Notes under the pieces: generated by a model | The model's database searches: none | What the model was told of the DNA's origin: nothing | The model's input: the letters and a program-made list of their open reading frames with translations, nothing else | Made by a program: the position numbers and the translations under genes | Source of the DNA: a virus | Length of the DNA stretch: 64,000 bases | Strand: one strand, 5' to 3' | Virus record (IMG/VR): IMGVR_UViG_3300020439_000004 | Span: 1-64,000 of that record | Shown: positions 23,908 through 30,161 of the stretch, in pieces | How the letters are laid out: each line of letters begins with the position of its first letter | How positions within the stretch are numbered: the stretch's first letter is position 1

Positions 23908-24044
23908 CATAATTTATAATAAATTATTTTTAATTACCTTTTTATTATTTTTTATTAATTTAAAATACAGTATCCTACCTATACATACCATATAATCATA
24001 TAGATAAGTATAATAGAGAATATAAAGAATAGACTGATAATATA

Positions 24045-24446
24045 GCATTTGGGAGATATTGGGGCAAATTGGAGAAAGATGTAGGATAGTACCGCCCTCC
24101 CTAAAAATAAAATATATACTATTATATTAGCGTGAAGGGCTAGTTTGTGGGATATTTTAGCAAATAAAAGCTAATTCTAGCTTATTTCTTGCGTTTAATT
24201 TAAATTAATAAAAATTAATTTAAATTAATTAATATTATTTTTTATTATTTTTTATTCGAATTTAAATTAATAAAAATACAATTTAAATTAATTTTTATTC
24301 GTGCCAGAATGTCAGATATTGGGCGTAATAAAGGGCGCTAGGTTGTCGGATATTTTCCTTAATAAGCGAAGCTAGAATGTCAGATATTTTTCTTAATAAG
24401 TGTAAGTATAAAAGTCGCCACTTTATACTAAAAAACCTTAATAAGC
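24045..24446. repeat. Iteron-like direct repeats around an AT-rich stretch (candidate origin)
   Basis: Copies of a GCTAGAATGTCAGATATTTT-type unit ending CTTAATAAG lie at 24303, 24337 and 24371 with an exact 34-base period. Diverged copies are at ~24045 (AGATATTGGG) and 24139 (GCTAGTTTGTGGGATATTTT), and a partial end (CCTTAATAAGC) is at 24436. An inverted copy of the unit's first eight bases (ATTCTAGC) is at ~24173. Bases ~24185-24300 are almost pure A/T with repeated AATTTAAATTAAT. Iterons beside an easily melted region are typical of replication origins. There is no gene between 23908 and 24446. Confidence 0.6.
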
Positions 24447-24527
24447 ATGAATAGAATAGAAGCATTATTATATTTGTTGTTTTGTATAATCACACTTTAT
24501 CTTTTGTGTGACTTAATTTTATTTTAA
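24447..24527 (+). CDS. Possible 26-aa membrane peptide beside the iterons
   Basis: ATG to TAA gives 26 residues (MNRIEALLYLLFC, then ITLYLLCDLILF), a single hydrophobic helix. There is no Shine-Dalgarno; the start immediately follows the last partial iteron. A TCACAC/GTGTGA hairpin lies inside the frame (24490-24511). It could be a real micro-protein or part of the origin by chance. Confidence 0.3.
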   Translation: MNRIEALLYLLFCIITLYLLCDLILF

Positions 24528-24540
24528 TTAATTTTTATTC

Positions 24541-24569
24541 TTGACGAGTACCATCGCAGATGGTACTAT
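24541..24569 (+). promoter_or_regulatory. Leaderless-type promoter with internal inverted repeat
   Basis: TTGACG (24541-24546), 17 bases, TACTAT (24564-24569), eight bases to the ATG at 24578. The spacer holds an inverted repeat AGTACCATC / GATGGTACT reaching into the -10 box, which could be an operator. Confidence 0.65.
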
Positions 24570-24577
24570 ATGGCATC

Positions 24578-24877
24578 ATGAATAAAGCTATAAAATATCC
24601 ATTGCCCACAGTTAACTTCAATGGCACTGACAGGGAGACTCTACTCAAAGATAATGTGAGAATCCTATCTGCTATTGCTGATCTAAGAGAAGCTATTAAT
24701 GCTAGTACATTTCACCCACGAGATTACAACACATACGGGCCAAATCCTAACGCATATGAATGCCGACCTCCTTATCAGGAAGCAAGAGATGAGCGGGCTA
24801 AACACATAAAAAAGATTAATGAATTCGCTGAGTATATTGAGCAACACATAGAACACTTAGTAGAAGAAAATTATTAA
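24578..24877 (+). CDS. Hypothetical protein (99 aa)
   Basis: 99 residues starting MNKAIKYPLPTVNFNGTDRE. The upstream in-frame start at 24560 lies inside the promoter, so the ATG at 24578 is chosen. The middle (HPRDYNTYGPNPNAYECRPP) and the helical C-terminus recall small uncharacterised phage proteins. The stop overlaps the start of the next micro-gene. Confidence 0.65.
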   Translation: MNKAIKYPLPTVNFNGTDRETLLKDNVRILSAIADLREAINASTFHPRDYNTYGPNPNAYECRPPYQEARDERAKHIKKINEFAEYIEQHIEHLVEENY

Positions 24878-24972
24878 TGCCCTCTTTATCAGAACTAACA
24901 TTATTTATTATTATATTAGCCACCATTATATTAACTATTGCCCAATTACTATCATGCACCCAAATAAACTAA
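24877..24972 (+). CDS. 31-aa single-TM peptide coupled to its neighbours
   Basis: A TAATG overlap with the upstream gene opens 31 residues: MPSLSELTLFIIILA then TIILTIAQLLSCTQIN, one strong membrane helix. Its last 19 bases overlap the start of the metallopeptidase gene. Overlap on both sides argues that it is translated. Confidence 0.5.
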   Translation: MPSLSELTLFIIILATIILTIAQLLSCTQIN

Positions 24973-25460
24973 TTCATATTCAGCTATTCGCCATTAATAA
25001 ACTAAAAGAATTTGGTCTTTTCGAGCAGGGATGGAGGTTTGTGTGGGATAAATCTGTTTGTAGATATGGCCAGTGTAGACATACTAAAAAAGAAATTGGT
25101 ATTAGCAAAAAATTAACACAAATAAATGAAATAAGCGAATCAGAGGACACCGTACTGCATGAGCTTGCTCATGCACTCGTAGGCAGTGGACATGGACATA
25201 ACGCTGTATGGAAGCAAATGTGTGTTAAGATAGGTGCAAAGCCTGAGAGTTGCTACAAGGATGAAGACCATGGTGGCAAGGTTAAATCAGTAAAACCCAA
25301 ATATATAGTTGTTAATAAAGATACAGGTGAAATCTACTGTAGATATCATAGAAGACCGAAGATTAAAGATTGGTCTACTAGGTGGATAGGCGGCAAGAAG
25401 GCAGAAACATATGGTAAGCTAGAATTAAGGTCAGCGCTAGGTTGTAGGTTAAAGCTATAA
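24954..25460 (+). CDS. SprT-like zinc metallopeptidase
   Basis: 168 residues. HELAH (69-73) with a following GSGHGHNAVWK gives the SprT-type zinc site (His69, His73 and His80 or His82), and the core starts with the usual helix (IQLFAINKLKEFG) and W/Y-rich strands (WRFVWDKSVCRYGQC). Cys residues (C36, C41, C90) may bind a second metal. SprT-like proteases in cells digest DNA-protein crosslinks; a role in clearing host proteins from DNA is an inference for the phage. Last gene of the plus-strand middle block. Confidence 0.8.
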   Translation: MHPNKLIHIQLFAINKLKEFGLFEQGWRFVWDKSVCRYGQCRHTKKEIGISKKLTQINEISESEDTVLHELAHALVGSGHGHNAVWKQMCVKIGAKPESCYKDEDHGGKVKSVKPKYIVVNKDTGEIYCRYHRRPKIKDWSTRWIGGKKAETYGKLELRSALGCRLKL

Positions 25461-25530
25461 TAAACAAATAAGTGTGTTGTAGTTTTTCTTATTATTTATA
25501 TTATTACTTTATTTAGAGGTTAACTTCTGA

Positions 25531-25606
25531 AAGTCATTGAGGCTTAGGGAGTTACACCGCTGGCGGTATGCCGCGCCCGCCTAACTCGTTGGTATCCAAC
25601 GACTTA
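25531..25606. repeat. A-B-A palindromic element E1
   Basis: A diverged 25-base A palindrome (25531-25554), a GC-rich B part with GCGGTATGCCGC, and an A palindrome TAACTCGTTGG-TAT-CCAACGACTTA (25582-25606, one mismatch). The stop codon of the minus-strand gene 25552-25734 lies inside its left arm. Confidence 0.75.
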
Positions 25607-25734
25607 CGACATTTTTTCTTATTTAATCGCTTCTTTTTATCCGTGTGGCTAGTGGTGGGCGGTGGCATCGGGTGGCGCACCATGTTTCTACCCTCTAGTG
25701 AGTTAGTCGGCAATTTTGGTTTCTTCTTTTTCAT
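25552..25734 (-). CDS. Small very basic protein (60 aa) ending inside element E1
   Basis: Product starts MKKKKPKLPTNSLEGRNMV, contains PMPPPTTSHTDKKKRLNKKK, and has a C-terminus encoded by element E1 (SLDTNELGGRGIPPAV). The basic RNxxxxHPMPPPTxxHxDKKK pattern resembles small basic phage proteins that I have seen unannotated elsewhere. The ATG at 25734 is preferred over the GTG at 25752, which falls in a stem-loop. An overlapping plus-strand ORF (25568-25759) is judged spurious. Confidence 0.5.
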   Translation of the reverse strand: MKKKKPKLPTNSLEGRNMVRHPMPPPTTSHTDKKKRLNKKKCRKSLDTNELGGRGIPPAV

Positions 25735-25747
25735 AATCTTTTTTTCA

Positions 25748-25850
25748 TGCACCAGTTAGGTGATCAACAGAGGGAAAGAAAAGGGCAATATGAGAAACCC
25801 TGAAACCCTCGTTCTAGGATCTCCCTAGACTCTACTCCTAACTGATGCAC
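25748..25850 (-). ncRNA. Candidate structured 5' leader of the basic-protein gene
   Basis: A 13-position closing stem (25748-25760 with 25837-25849, one mismatch) encloses a GAGGG/CCCTC stem (25770-25774, 25806-25810) and a TCTAGG/CCTAGA hairpin (25813-25818, 25824-25829). On the minus strand an extended -10-like TGGTAAATT lies just upstream, and the structure ends 14 bases before the ATG at 25734. It could be a cis-regulatory leader; the strand is not certain. Confidence 0.4.
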
Positions 25851-25866
25851 AATTTACCAAAACAAA

Positions 25867-26052
25867 TTATTTTTTATTTTTAGCCATCTGTTCTTGATAG
25901 CTATTATTCATTTGATCTCTAAAACTGTATGTTCCTATTCCCTTCTTGCGAAGCCATGCTTCGCAAGCATCCCCCACAATCTTAGAAAGATTTTCATACG
26001 TTTCTTTTTTTTCTTGGTCTATTATATTTGGCTCGTGCTGTATACTTCTCAT
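25867..26052 (-). CDS. Hypothetical helical protein (61 aa)
   Basis: 61 residues, charged and helical (QEKKETYENLSKIVGDACEA). Its ATG overlaps the stop of the 24-residue membrane peptide (ATGA). Last gene of the operon that starts at 27621. Confidence 0.6.
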   Translation of the reverse strand: MRSIQHEPNIIDQEKKETYENLSKIVGDACEAWLRKKGIGTYSFRDQMNNSYQEQMAKNKK

Positions 26053-26123
26053 GTTAAAAACTGAATTACTGTTACAAAAAGTGTGATTACTATTAAACTA
26101 AAAAGGATTGTATCGCTTGGCAT
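26049..26123 (-). CDS. 24-aa single-TM peptide
   Basis: MPSDTILFSLIVITLF then VTVIQFLT: one membrane helix with a short polar N-terminus. It starts four bases after the upstream stop and its own TGA overlaps the next ATG, so coupled translation is likely. Too short for any homology call. Confidence 0.5.
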   Translation of the reverse strand: MPSDTILFSLIVITLFVTVIQFLT

Positions 26124-26127
26124 TTTT

Positions 26128-26397
26128 TTAAATGCTCATGCCGTCTTTTAATGTACCACGCCTATCTTTATAGATCAACTCAATTACCATTTTTTCTATC
26201 GGGTCATTCTCTACAAAGTAAGGCGGTAATTCATCTAGAACTTCTGAACCGTCTATATGTGGAATCTTCTTAAACATCTTTGCTTGATATGTCTTAACGG
26301 CATTCATTAAGCCCTTGCTGTTATCGTACTTGATGTCTAGTAGAACTTGTGTCTCTTCTAGGAAAACACGAATTTGATTTGTGTGATTAGCTGTCAT
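26128..26397 (-). CDS. Hypothetical protein (89 aa)
   Basis: An 89-residue soluble protein (TNQIRVFLEETQVLLDIKYD). It overlaps the upstream gene by 11 bases. No family recognised. Confidence 0.6.
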   Translation of the reverse strand: MTANHTNQIRVFLEETQVLLDIKYDNSKGLMNAVKTYQAKMFKKIPHIDGSEVLDELPPYFVENDPIEKMVIELIYKDRRGTLKDGMSI

Positions 26398-26659
26398 TTT
26401 TTTGTCTTTCTTCTCTTACTGATATTACTAAAGTTTCTCTCATTGGATCAAACTTGCAATCCAAAAGTGTTTCTATATATTGCATATCCTCGCTGCAATT
26501 CATGCAAACGGGAGTTCCATTGTCTTCGTACCAGTCAGGGCTAACCTCTACGGTATGAACTGAGCTATTCCATTTTATACCTTCAGGATCATTGCGTCCA
26601 TCACAAACACATCTCCAACGGTGTAAAATCTTTTCGTCTTTTATTGGTCTCCAACCCAT
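26387..26659 (-). CDS. Small putative zinc-binding protein (90 aa)
   Basis: 90 residues with C17xC19 (RWRCVCDGR) and C52xxC55 (PVCMNCSED), a probable zinc ribbon, joined by a strand-rich linker (SSVHTVEVSPDWYE). It starts one base after the stop of the Gp88-like gene. Function unknown. Confidence 0.6.
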   Translation of the reverse strand: MGWRPIKDEKILHRWRCVCDGRNDPEGIKWNSSVHTVEVSPDWYEDNGTPVCMNCSEDMQYIETLLDCKFDPMRETLVISVREERQKNDS

Positions 26660-26660
26660 C

Positions 26661-27374
26661 TTATTTCTTCTGGTTTTGTTGTTCCGATTCCGACTTTACC
26701 TTCACAACAAATCCCGAATTGTCGTGCTTGGCTTTGCCTTTTGCTTCTAGTCCGATTATTTTACCATGAGGATCAGTAAAACGCAAGTCATGATCGTCGC
26801 CACTGATTACTTCCATGCCCTCCCAAGTATTTGGAATCTCATCAAACACAACTGCAACATTACCGCCTTTTTTAATTACTTCTTTTATAAACTCAGTATC
26901 TGTCGTTTCGTCTCTGCTAAAAGTAAGATGATAGTTGTGGGGCATTTCATGAGAAAGAAACGCCATTATTCTTTCTTTGCTTTTAGTATAGTCATAGAAC
27001 TGATGTTTTGGGAACTCTTGCATGATGCCATATTTTTCCCAACGGATATCACTTGTTAAGTTTAAACGAAAACAAACGCTCATTTGTTTACGTGCCGCAA
27101 ACCTTATGCCCGCTTGAATGTCCTTCACTAACTGAAGCACAAACTCAAACTTATTCTCATAGAACTTATTTGTTTTGTTTATTCTAGCCTCTTGAACCAT
27201 TTTCATCATGCCCCGCCCTGCTGTATTTAAACAAGCTGCTGCACATCCTGCACTAGCATTAGGACAAACATTCCGCCCCGACAAAGTAGACGGTGCGAAG
27301 TGAAGACCGTAAGTGATAAAACCTTTTTGGAATCCTTTTAGGATTTTAGAATTGCTTAGTGTTAAGTATCTCAT
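26661..27374 (-). CDS. Gp88-like phage protein
   Basis: 237 residues. The N-terminal order GFITYGLHFAPSTLSG, CPNASAGCAAACLNTAGRG (Cys37, 44, 48), then VQEARINKTNKFYENKFEF is the pattern of the phage 'gene product 88' family first noted in mycobacteriophages. The three close cysteines suggest a metal or Fe-S site. The molecular function is not established. The C-terminal ~80 residues are strand-rich and end in a Lys/Gln tail. Second gene of the operon after 27376-27621. Confidence 0.75.
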   Translation of the reverse strand: MRYLTLSNSKILKGFQKGFITYGLHFAPSTLSGRNVCPNASAGCAAACLNTAGRGMMKMVQEARINKTNKFYENKFEFVLQLVKDIQAGIRFAARKQMSVCFRLNLTSDIRWEKYGIMQEFPKHQFYDYTKSKERIMAFLSHEMPHNYHLTFSRDETTDTEFIKEVIKKGGNVAVVFDEIPNTWEGMEVISGDDHDLRFTDPHGKIIGLEAKGKAKHDNSGFVVKVKSESEQQNQKK

Positions 27375-27375
27375 A

Positions 27376-27621
27376 TTAATCTATAACTATATTTGTGTTG
27401 TCTAACAATATCTGAAAATCGGTTACTTGTAAATCAGTTTGTAGATATTTCTTTTTTTGTTTTTTTATTTCTTTTACTGCACCATCATAAGTAAACCATC
27501 CGTTAATTGTTTGGTCGCCATTGCGATGTGTCAAAAAGACTTGAAAGTCTCTTTTGTTTTTGTTTATGTGAATTGGATATCCTTCTGTGGTTATTGGTAA
27601 ACCGTTTTTTCTTGTCTTCAT
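27376..27621 (-). CDS. Hypothetical basic protein (81 aa), first gene of operon
   Basis: 81 residues beginning MKTRKNGLPITTEGYPIHIN. The ATG at 27621 is chosen over the upstream ATG at 27633 because the promoter's -10 box ends seven bases before it. Strand-rich N-terminus and Lys-rich helix (VKEIKKQKKKYL). One base separates it from the Gp88-like gene. Confidence 0.65.
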   Translation of the reverse strand: MKTRKNGLPITTEGYPIHINKNKRDFQVFLTHRNGDQTINGWFTYDGAVKEIKKQKKKYLQTDLQVTDFQILLDNTNIVID

Positions 27622-27628
27622 ATGTATA

Positions 27629-27656
27629 AACATAGCACCAGCGATTAAAAAGTCAA
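27629..27656 (-). promoter_or_regulatory. Leaderless promoter for 27376-27621 operon
   Basis: TTGACT (27651-27656), 16 bases, TATGTT (27629-27634), seven bases to the ATG. Confidence 0.65.
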
Positions 27657-27726
27657 TTTAAATTAATTTTTATTATTTTTTATTATTTGCTTGACTTATT
27701 CTTTTTGTGTGTTCAATGTTTGTCTA

Positions 27727-27803
27727 TAACTCCTTGAGTATCAAGGAGTTACGAAGGCGCGGCATGCCGCGCCGCCCCTAAGTCGTTGATACTTAACGAC
27801 TTA
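27727..27803. repeat. A-B-A palindromic element E2 (inverted relative to E3)
   Basis: A: TAACTCCTTGA-GTA-TCAAGGAGTTA (27727-27751, perfect 11-bp arms). B: GGCGCGGCATGCCGCGCC (27756-27773, perfect 18-base palindrome). A': TAAGTCGTTGA-TAC-TTAACGACTTA (27779-27803, one mismatch). Read on the minus strand, its B junctions match those of E3 read on the plus strand. Confidence 0.9.
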
Positions 27804-27842
27804 CAGAACTTTTTACTTTATTACGTGTCAAGTTAAAAACAC

Positions 27843-27870
27843 AAAAAAAACCCGACCCTTTCGGGTCGGG
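27843..27870 (-). terminator. Intrinsic terminator of the DUF932-like gene
   Basis: On the minus strand CCCGACCC-GAAA-GGGTCGGG, a perfect 8-bp stem with a GNRA loop, is followed by eight T. It lies 20 bases after the stop codon. Confidence 0.92.
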
Positions 27871-27890
27871 CGTGGCGAGTGCTTCCCCAC

Positions 27891-28715
27891 TTACGCGGGT
27901 AAGGCAACCTCTTCAGCTTCCACGATCACCGAGCGGTGACCTGCGACACCGTCAAAGATGCTCTGCATCTTCATGGTGCGCTCTGGGAGCTTGGACAAAT
28001 CGCCGCCCTTGAGATTCTCAGTGACAGCGTTGTAGAGGTTCCAGAGGGTGTTGCCTCTGAACTCAGGGTGACGAGGGTCACGGAACTCCTTGACCGTCTT
28101 GTAGACATCCCTCTCAGGAAGTGCCTTGTACTCGGCAAGGTCAACAGCAAGGTTGCTCGCAACCTCTGGGGAAATCTCAGTCTCCTTATAAGCTGAGATC
28201 CTCTGACCCATATCAGCCCAAGATGAGCGGATACGGCTGATAGCCTTGGCTAGCATACCGTCAAGATCCCGAAGGATATTAACAGTGTGTCTGCGAGCGA
28301 GCTTAACGTCAGACGAAAAGCACATATTGTCGCAAACCAACATGGAGTTACCCATGCAAGCGGAAGCCGCTGTGGACTTGTCGCTTGAGTTACGTAGCCC
28401 GAAGACCAAACGGCGATCATCGCCTGTGATGCCCTCACCTCTGAGAGCGAAGCCACCGAAGTAGCGTTGACCCCCTCTAGCGAGGGCGTGTTCCTCCTCC
28501 GAGATGGAGAAACCTGCTTTACCTAAAGCCTTACGTGCCTTAGAGACAAGTAGGCTGTGTGGGATCGGCGTATGAGTAGCCGTCTTTTCAGGCGTTTTTA
28601 CCGCCTTAAGCTGATCTTCTACGGATAGAAGCTCACGCTCTCTGCGAGTCCAAACCGACCCTGCCGTTGGCAAGGTGATTGGCTCCAGTTTGTTTTTTGC
28701 ATATATCAATGCCAT
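27891..28715 (-). CDS. DUF932-like protein in a GC-richer cassette
   Basis: 274 residues from the ATG at 28715 (leaderless; an in-frame TTG two codons earlier is rejected). Signature-like parts are LVFGLRNSSDKS (104-115), the Cys-containing GNSMLVCDNMCFSSD, and NTLWNLYNAVTE near 225-240, as in DUF932 proteins of plasmids and phages. No enzyme activity is known. Base composition is visibly richer in G/C than the neighbours (CTG, GCG, CGC codons), suggesting recent transfer. It has its own promoter and terminator and is bracketed by inverted palindromic elements E2 and E3. Confidence 0.75.
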   Translation of the reverse strand: MALIYAKNKLEPITLPTAGSVWTRRERELLSVEDQLKAVKTPEKTATHTPIPHSLLVSKARKALGKAGFSISEEEHALARGGQRYFGGFALRGEGITGDDRRLVFGLRNSSDKSTAASACMGNSMLVCDNMCFSSDVKLARRHTVNILRDLDGMLAKAISRIRSSWADMGQRISAYKETEISPEVASNLAVDLAEYKALPERDVYKTVKEFRDPRHPEFRGNTLWNLYNAVTENLKGGDLSKLPERTMKMQSIFDGVAGHRSVIVEAEEVALPA

Positions 28716-28720
28716 GCCCA

Positions 28721-28749
28721 ACTATAACCGCAAAAAAGAAAATGTGCAA
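28721..28749 (-). promoter_or_regulatory. Leaderless promoter of the DUF932-like gene
   Basis: TTGCAC (28744-28749), 17 bases, TATAGT (28721-28726), five bases to the ATG at 28715. Confidence 0.8.
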
Positions 28750-28879
28750 GCACTAAAAACAAAAAAAAGAAAAAAAATCGCTCCAACATTGCCCGATATT
28801 TAGTCAAATATTTACTTGACAAAAAAACTTTATTTTTTAGTTGACAAGGGATTACATAGTAAAAGAGTAGTAATGTGTG

Positions 28880-28956
28880 TAACTCGTTGAGTATCAACGA
28901 GTTAGGGCGGCGCGGCATACCGCCATCTTCGTAACTCGTTCAGGGTGAACGAGTTA
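28880..28956. repeat. A-B-A palindromic element E3
   Basis: A: TAACTCGTTGA-GTA-TCAACGAGTTA (28880-28904, perfect). B: GGCGG...CCGCC around GCGCGGCATAC (28907-28924). A': TAACTCGTTCA-GGG-TGAACGAGTTA (28932-28956, perfect). Its left A is identical to the solo copy at 30446. Confidence 0.9.
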
Positions 28957-28971
28957 TAGAGAAAGTTAACA

Positions 28972-29022
28972 GAACAAAAAGAAACCGCCGATAGGACAAC
29001 AACTATGAAAACCTATCGACGG
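28972..29022 (-). terminator. Intrinsic terminator after the structured RNA
   Basis: On the minus strand CCGTCGATAGG and CCTATCGGCGG pair (11 positions, one mismatch) around a 16-base loop and are followed by TTTCTTTTTG. This fixes the minus strand as the transcribed one for the region to the right. Confidence 0.8.
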
Positions 29023-29250
29023 CTCCCCTACTGGCGGGAGCGCTCCGTTGGGGCTTGCCTCCAGTATTTAGGTTTGGGATTGTTTCTCACTCTCGGAGCT
29101 GGCGGTAAATCCCTTTATAACCATACCAATGTTTCATCGTCACTTACCTACAACTTTTGTGCTGTAGGAGGCTAAGTTTAGGAAAACAGCTTGTCCGTCA
29201 TGTCAGGACTGAGGTATCTATCAAAGACCTCACTGTGTCTAAACTCGGTG
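28972..29250 (-). ncRNA. Candidate structured RNA, about 270 nt
   Basis: No plausible gene covers this stretch, but many helices can be drawn. AGTTTAG/CTAAACT (29175-29181, 29239-29245) encloses GTCC/GGAC and TGAGGT/ACCTCA hairpins as a three-way junction. ACTTA-CCTACA pairs with TGTAGG-(4-base bulge)-TAAGT (29142-29177). GGGATT/AATCCC lies at 29076-29113. TACTGG/CCAGTA (29029-29066) and CCCC/GGGG (29025-29028, 29050-29053) interleave as an H-type pseudoknot. A TATAGT lies six bases before the outer helix, though without a good -35 box, and the terminator closes the 3' end. Helices were found by eye, not by folding. No known RNA class is recognised. Confidence 0.55.
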
Positions 29251-29262
29251 ACTATACCCTTC

Positions 29263-29481
29263 CTAGGATTGTTCTGCGTTTAACGCAAATTTTTCGTTTA
29301 ATGTATTAGCGTGTTTGCGTGTCCACTTTACATTATCAATGAAGTGGTCAAGTTTATCATCTGCCACCTCTGACATTCTTTCTGCCAAGGTCTGATGTAC
29401 TACACCAAGCGCATAATTTAAAAGCGTTGCTTGGTCTTTGTTTTTCACTTCAATGCGAACTGATTCGGATGTCTTTGCCAT
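29263..29481 (-). CDS. Hypothetical helical protein (72 aa) upstream of structured RNA
   Basis: 72 residues, helical and charged (MAKTSESVRIEVKNKDQATL, then MSEVADDKLDHFIDNVKWTR). Unlike its neighbours it is not leaderless: the nearest plausible promoter lies ~100 bases upstream, giving a leader with a strong hairpin (29530-29574). It precedes the candidate RNA and terminator, so all may form one transcript. Function unknown; binding to the adjacent RNA is only a speculation. Confidence 0.6.
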   Translation of the reverse strand: MAKTSESVRIEVKNKDQATLLNYALGVVHQTLAERMSEVADDKLDHFIDNVKWTRKHANTLNEKFALNAEQS

Positions 29482-29529
29482 GTTAGTTATAGTTTTATTT
29501 TTATATTATTGTGATTGATTTTGTAGGCT

Positions 29530-29574
29530 AGGGCGACGAGACCATGATCCCCTCAGAAAAAATCTCGCCACCCT
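29530..29574 (-). promoter_or_regulatory. Leader hairpin with minus-strand G-U pairs
   Basis: On the minus strand AGGGTGGCGAGA pairs with TCTCGTCGCCCT (12 pairs, two of them G-U); on the plus strand these two positions would be mismatches. The loop has TTTTTT. It lies in the leader of 29263-29481. Confidence 0.6.
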
Positions 29575-29587
29575 TCACTATACCTAC

Positions 29588-29614
29588 ATTATACTATGAC
29601 ATCTATACTGTCAA
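29588..29614 (-). promoter_or_regulatory. Possible promoter of the 29263-29481 unit
   Basis: TTGACA (29609-29614) with TATAAT (29588-29593) at a short 15-base spacing, or TAATGT at 17. It overlaps the stop of the upstream gene. The resulting leader would be about 100 bases, unlike the leaderless neighbours. Confidence 0.45.
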
Positions 29615-29846
29615 CATATAAATTTCTGTACTTCTCAGTGCCAGAGTCATCAACGTCTGAAACTTTTGCGGTTATAAACTGCTCGCTTGTTTCAACGTGT
29701 CTGCCAACTCTGTCAATGGAGTTGATTTTAAAAGTTCTAGTTCTATCTCCTGTAACAGAAGATTCTTTTTTTGTGTTTGTGTATCTAACAGTTTTACCTG
29801 CTAAGAATGATGCTAGTTGTGTAGGATTTAAGTGTTCTAATTTCAT
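29589..29846 (-). CDS. Hypothetical protein (85 aa), leaderless
   Basis: 85 residues (MKLEHLNPTQLASFLAGKTV, then strand-rich and Thr/Asp-rich). Its ATG lies six bases after a TAAATT -10 box. No family recognised. Confidence 0.65.
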   Translation of the reverse strand: MKLEHLNPTQLASFLAGKTVRYTNTKKESSVTGDRTRTFKINSIDRVGRHVETSEQFITAKVSDVDDSGTEKYRNLYVDSIDVIV

Positions 29847-29852
29847 ATAGGT

Positions 29853-29881
29853 AATTTAGCACATATTTAAAATGGGTGCAA
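29853..29881 (-). promoter_or_regulatory. Leaderless promoter
   Basis: TTGCAC (29876-29881), 17 bases, TAAATT (29853-29858), six bases to the ATG at 29846; T/A tract upstream. Confidence 0.75.
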
Positions 29882-29889
29882 GTATTTTT

Positions 29890-30096
29890 TTATTTTTTTG
29901 TTAAAGGTTTCGCTTCAACGTCAGAGATGTCAGTGCCGACAAACCTAACATTAAACTCAAGTTGATCGTTGGGTTCATCAGGATTATGAAGAAGATCTTT
30001 AGCAACGATTTCGCCATTTTCAACAAAGAGGCAAAAACCTCCATCTACAGCGGCACTATTTAGATGTGCCATTATTTCATCAATTCTATTTTTCAT
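29890..30096 (-). CDS. Hypothetical protein (68 aa), leaderless
   Basis: 68 residues from MKNRIDEIMAHLNSAAVDGG. The upstream start at 30132 would place the promoter inside the gene and is rejected; the promoter's -10 ends seven bases before the ATG at 30096. Strand-rich (FCLFVENGEIVAKDLL), acidic, no family recognised. Confidence 0.65.
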   Translation of the reverse strand: MKNRIDEIMAHLNSAAVDGGFCLFVENGEIVAKDLLHNPDEPNDQLEFNVRFVGTDISDVEAKPLTKK

Positions 30097-30103
30097 ATAA
30101 GGT

Positions 30104-30132
30104 AATTTAGCATAGGTTGAAATTAATTGCAA
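30104..30132 (-). promoter_or_regulatory. Leaderless promoter
   Basis: TTGCAA (30127-30132), 17 bases, TAAATT (30104-30109), seven bases to the ATG at 30096. Confidence 0.75.
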
Positions 30133-30161
30133 GTATTTTTTTGTATTTAAATTAATTTTTT

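Noticed and set aside
25568-25759. Plus-strand ORF of 63 aa
   Set aside because: Phe-rich low-complexity translation opposite a more plausible minus-strand gene and the palindromic element.
28706-28918. Minus-strand ORF of 70 aa upstream of the DUF932-like gene
   Set aside because: It reads through element E3 and the mapped promoter of that gene.
29245-29260. AAGGGTATAGTC, like the S element of a group I intron
   Set aside because: No matching R element or exon continuity is found; the flanking gene is complete.
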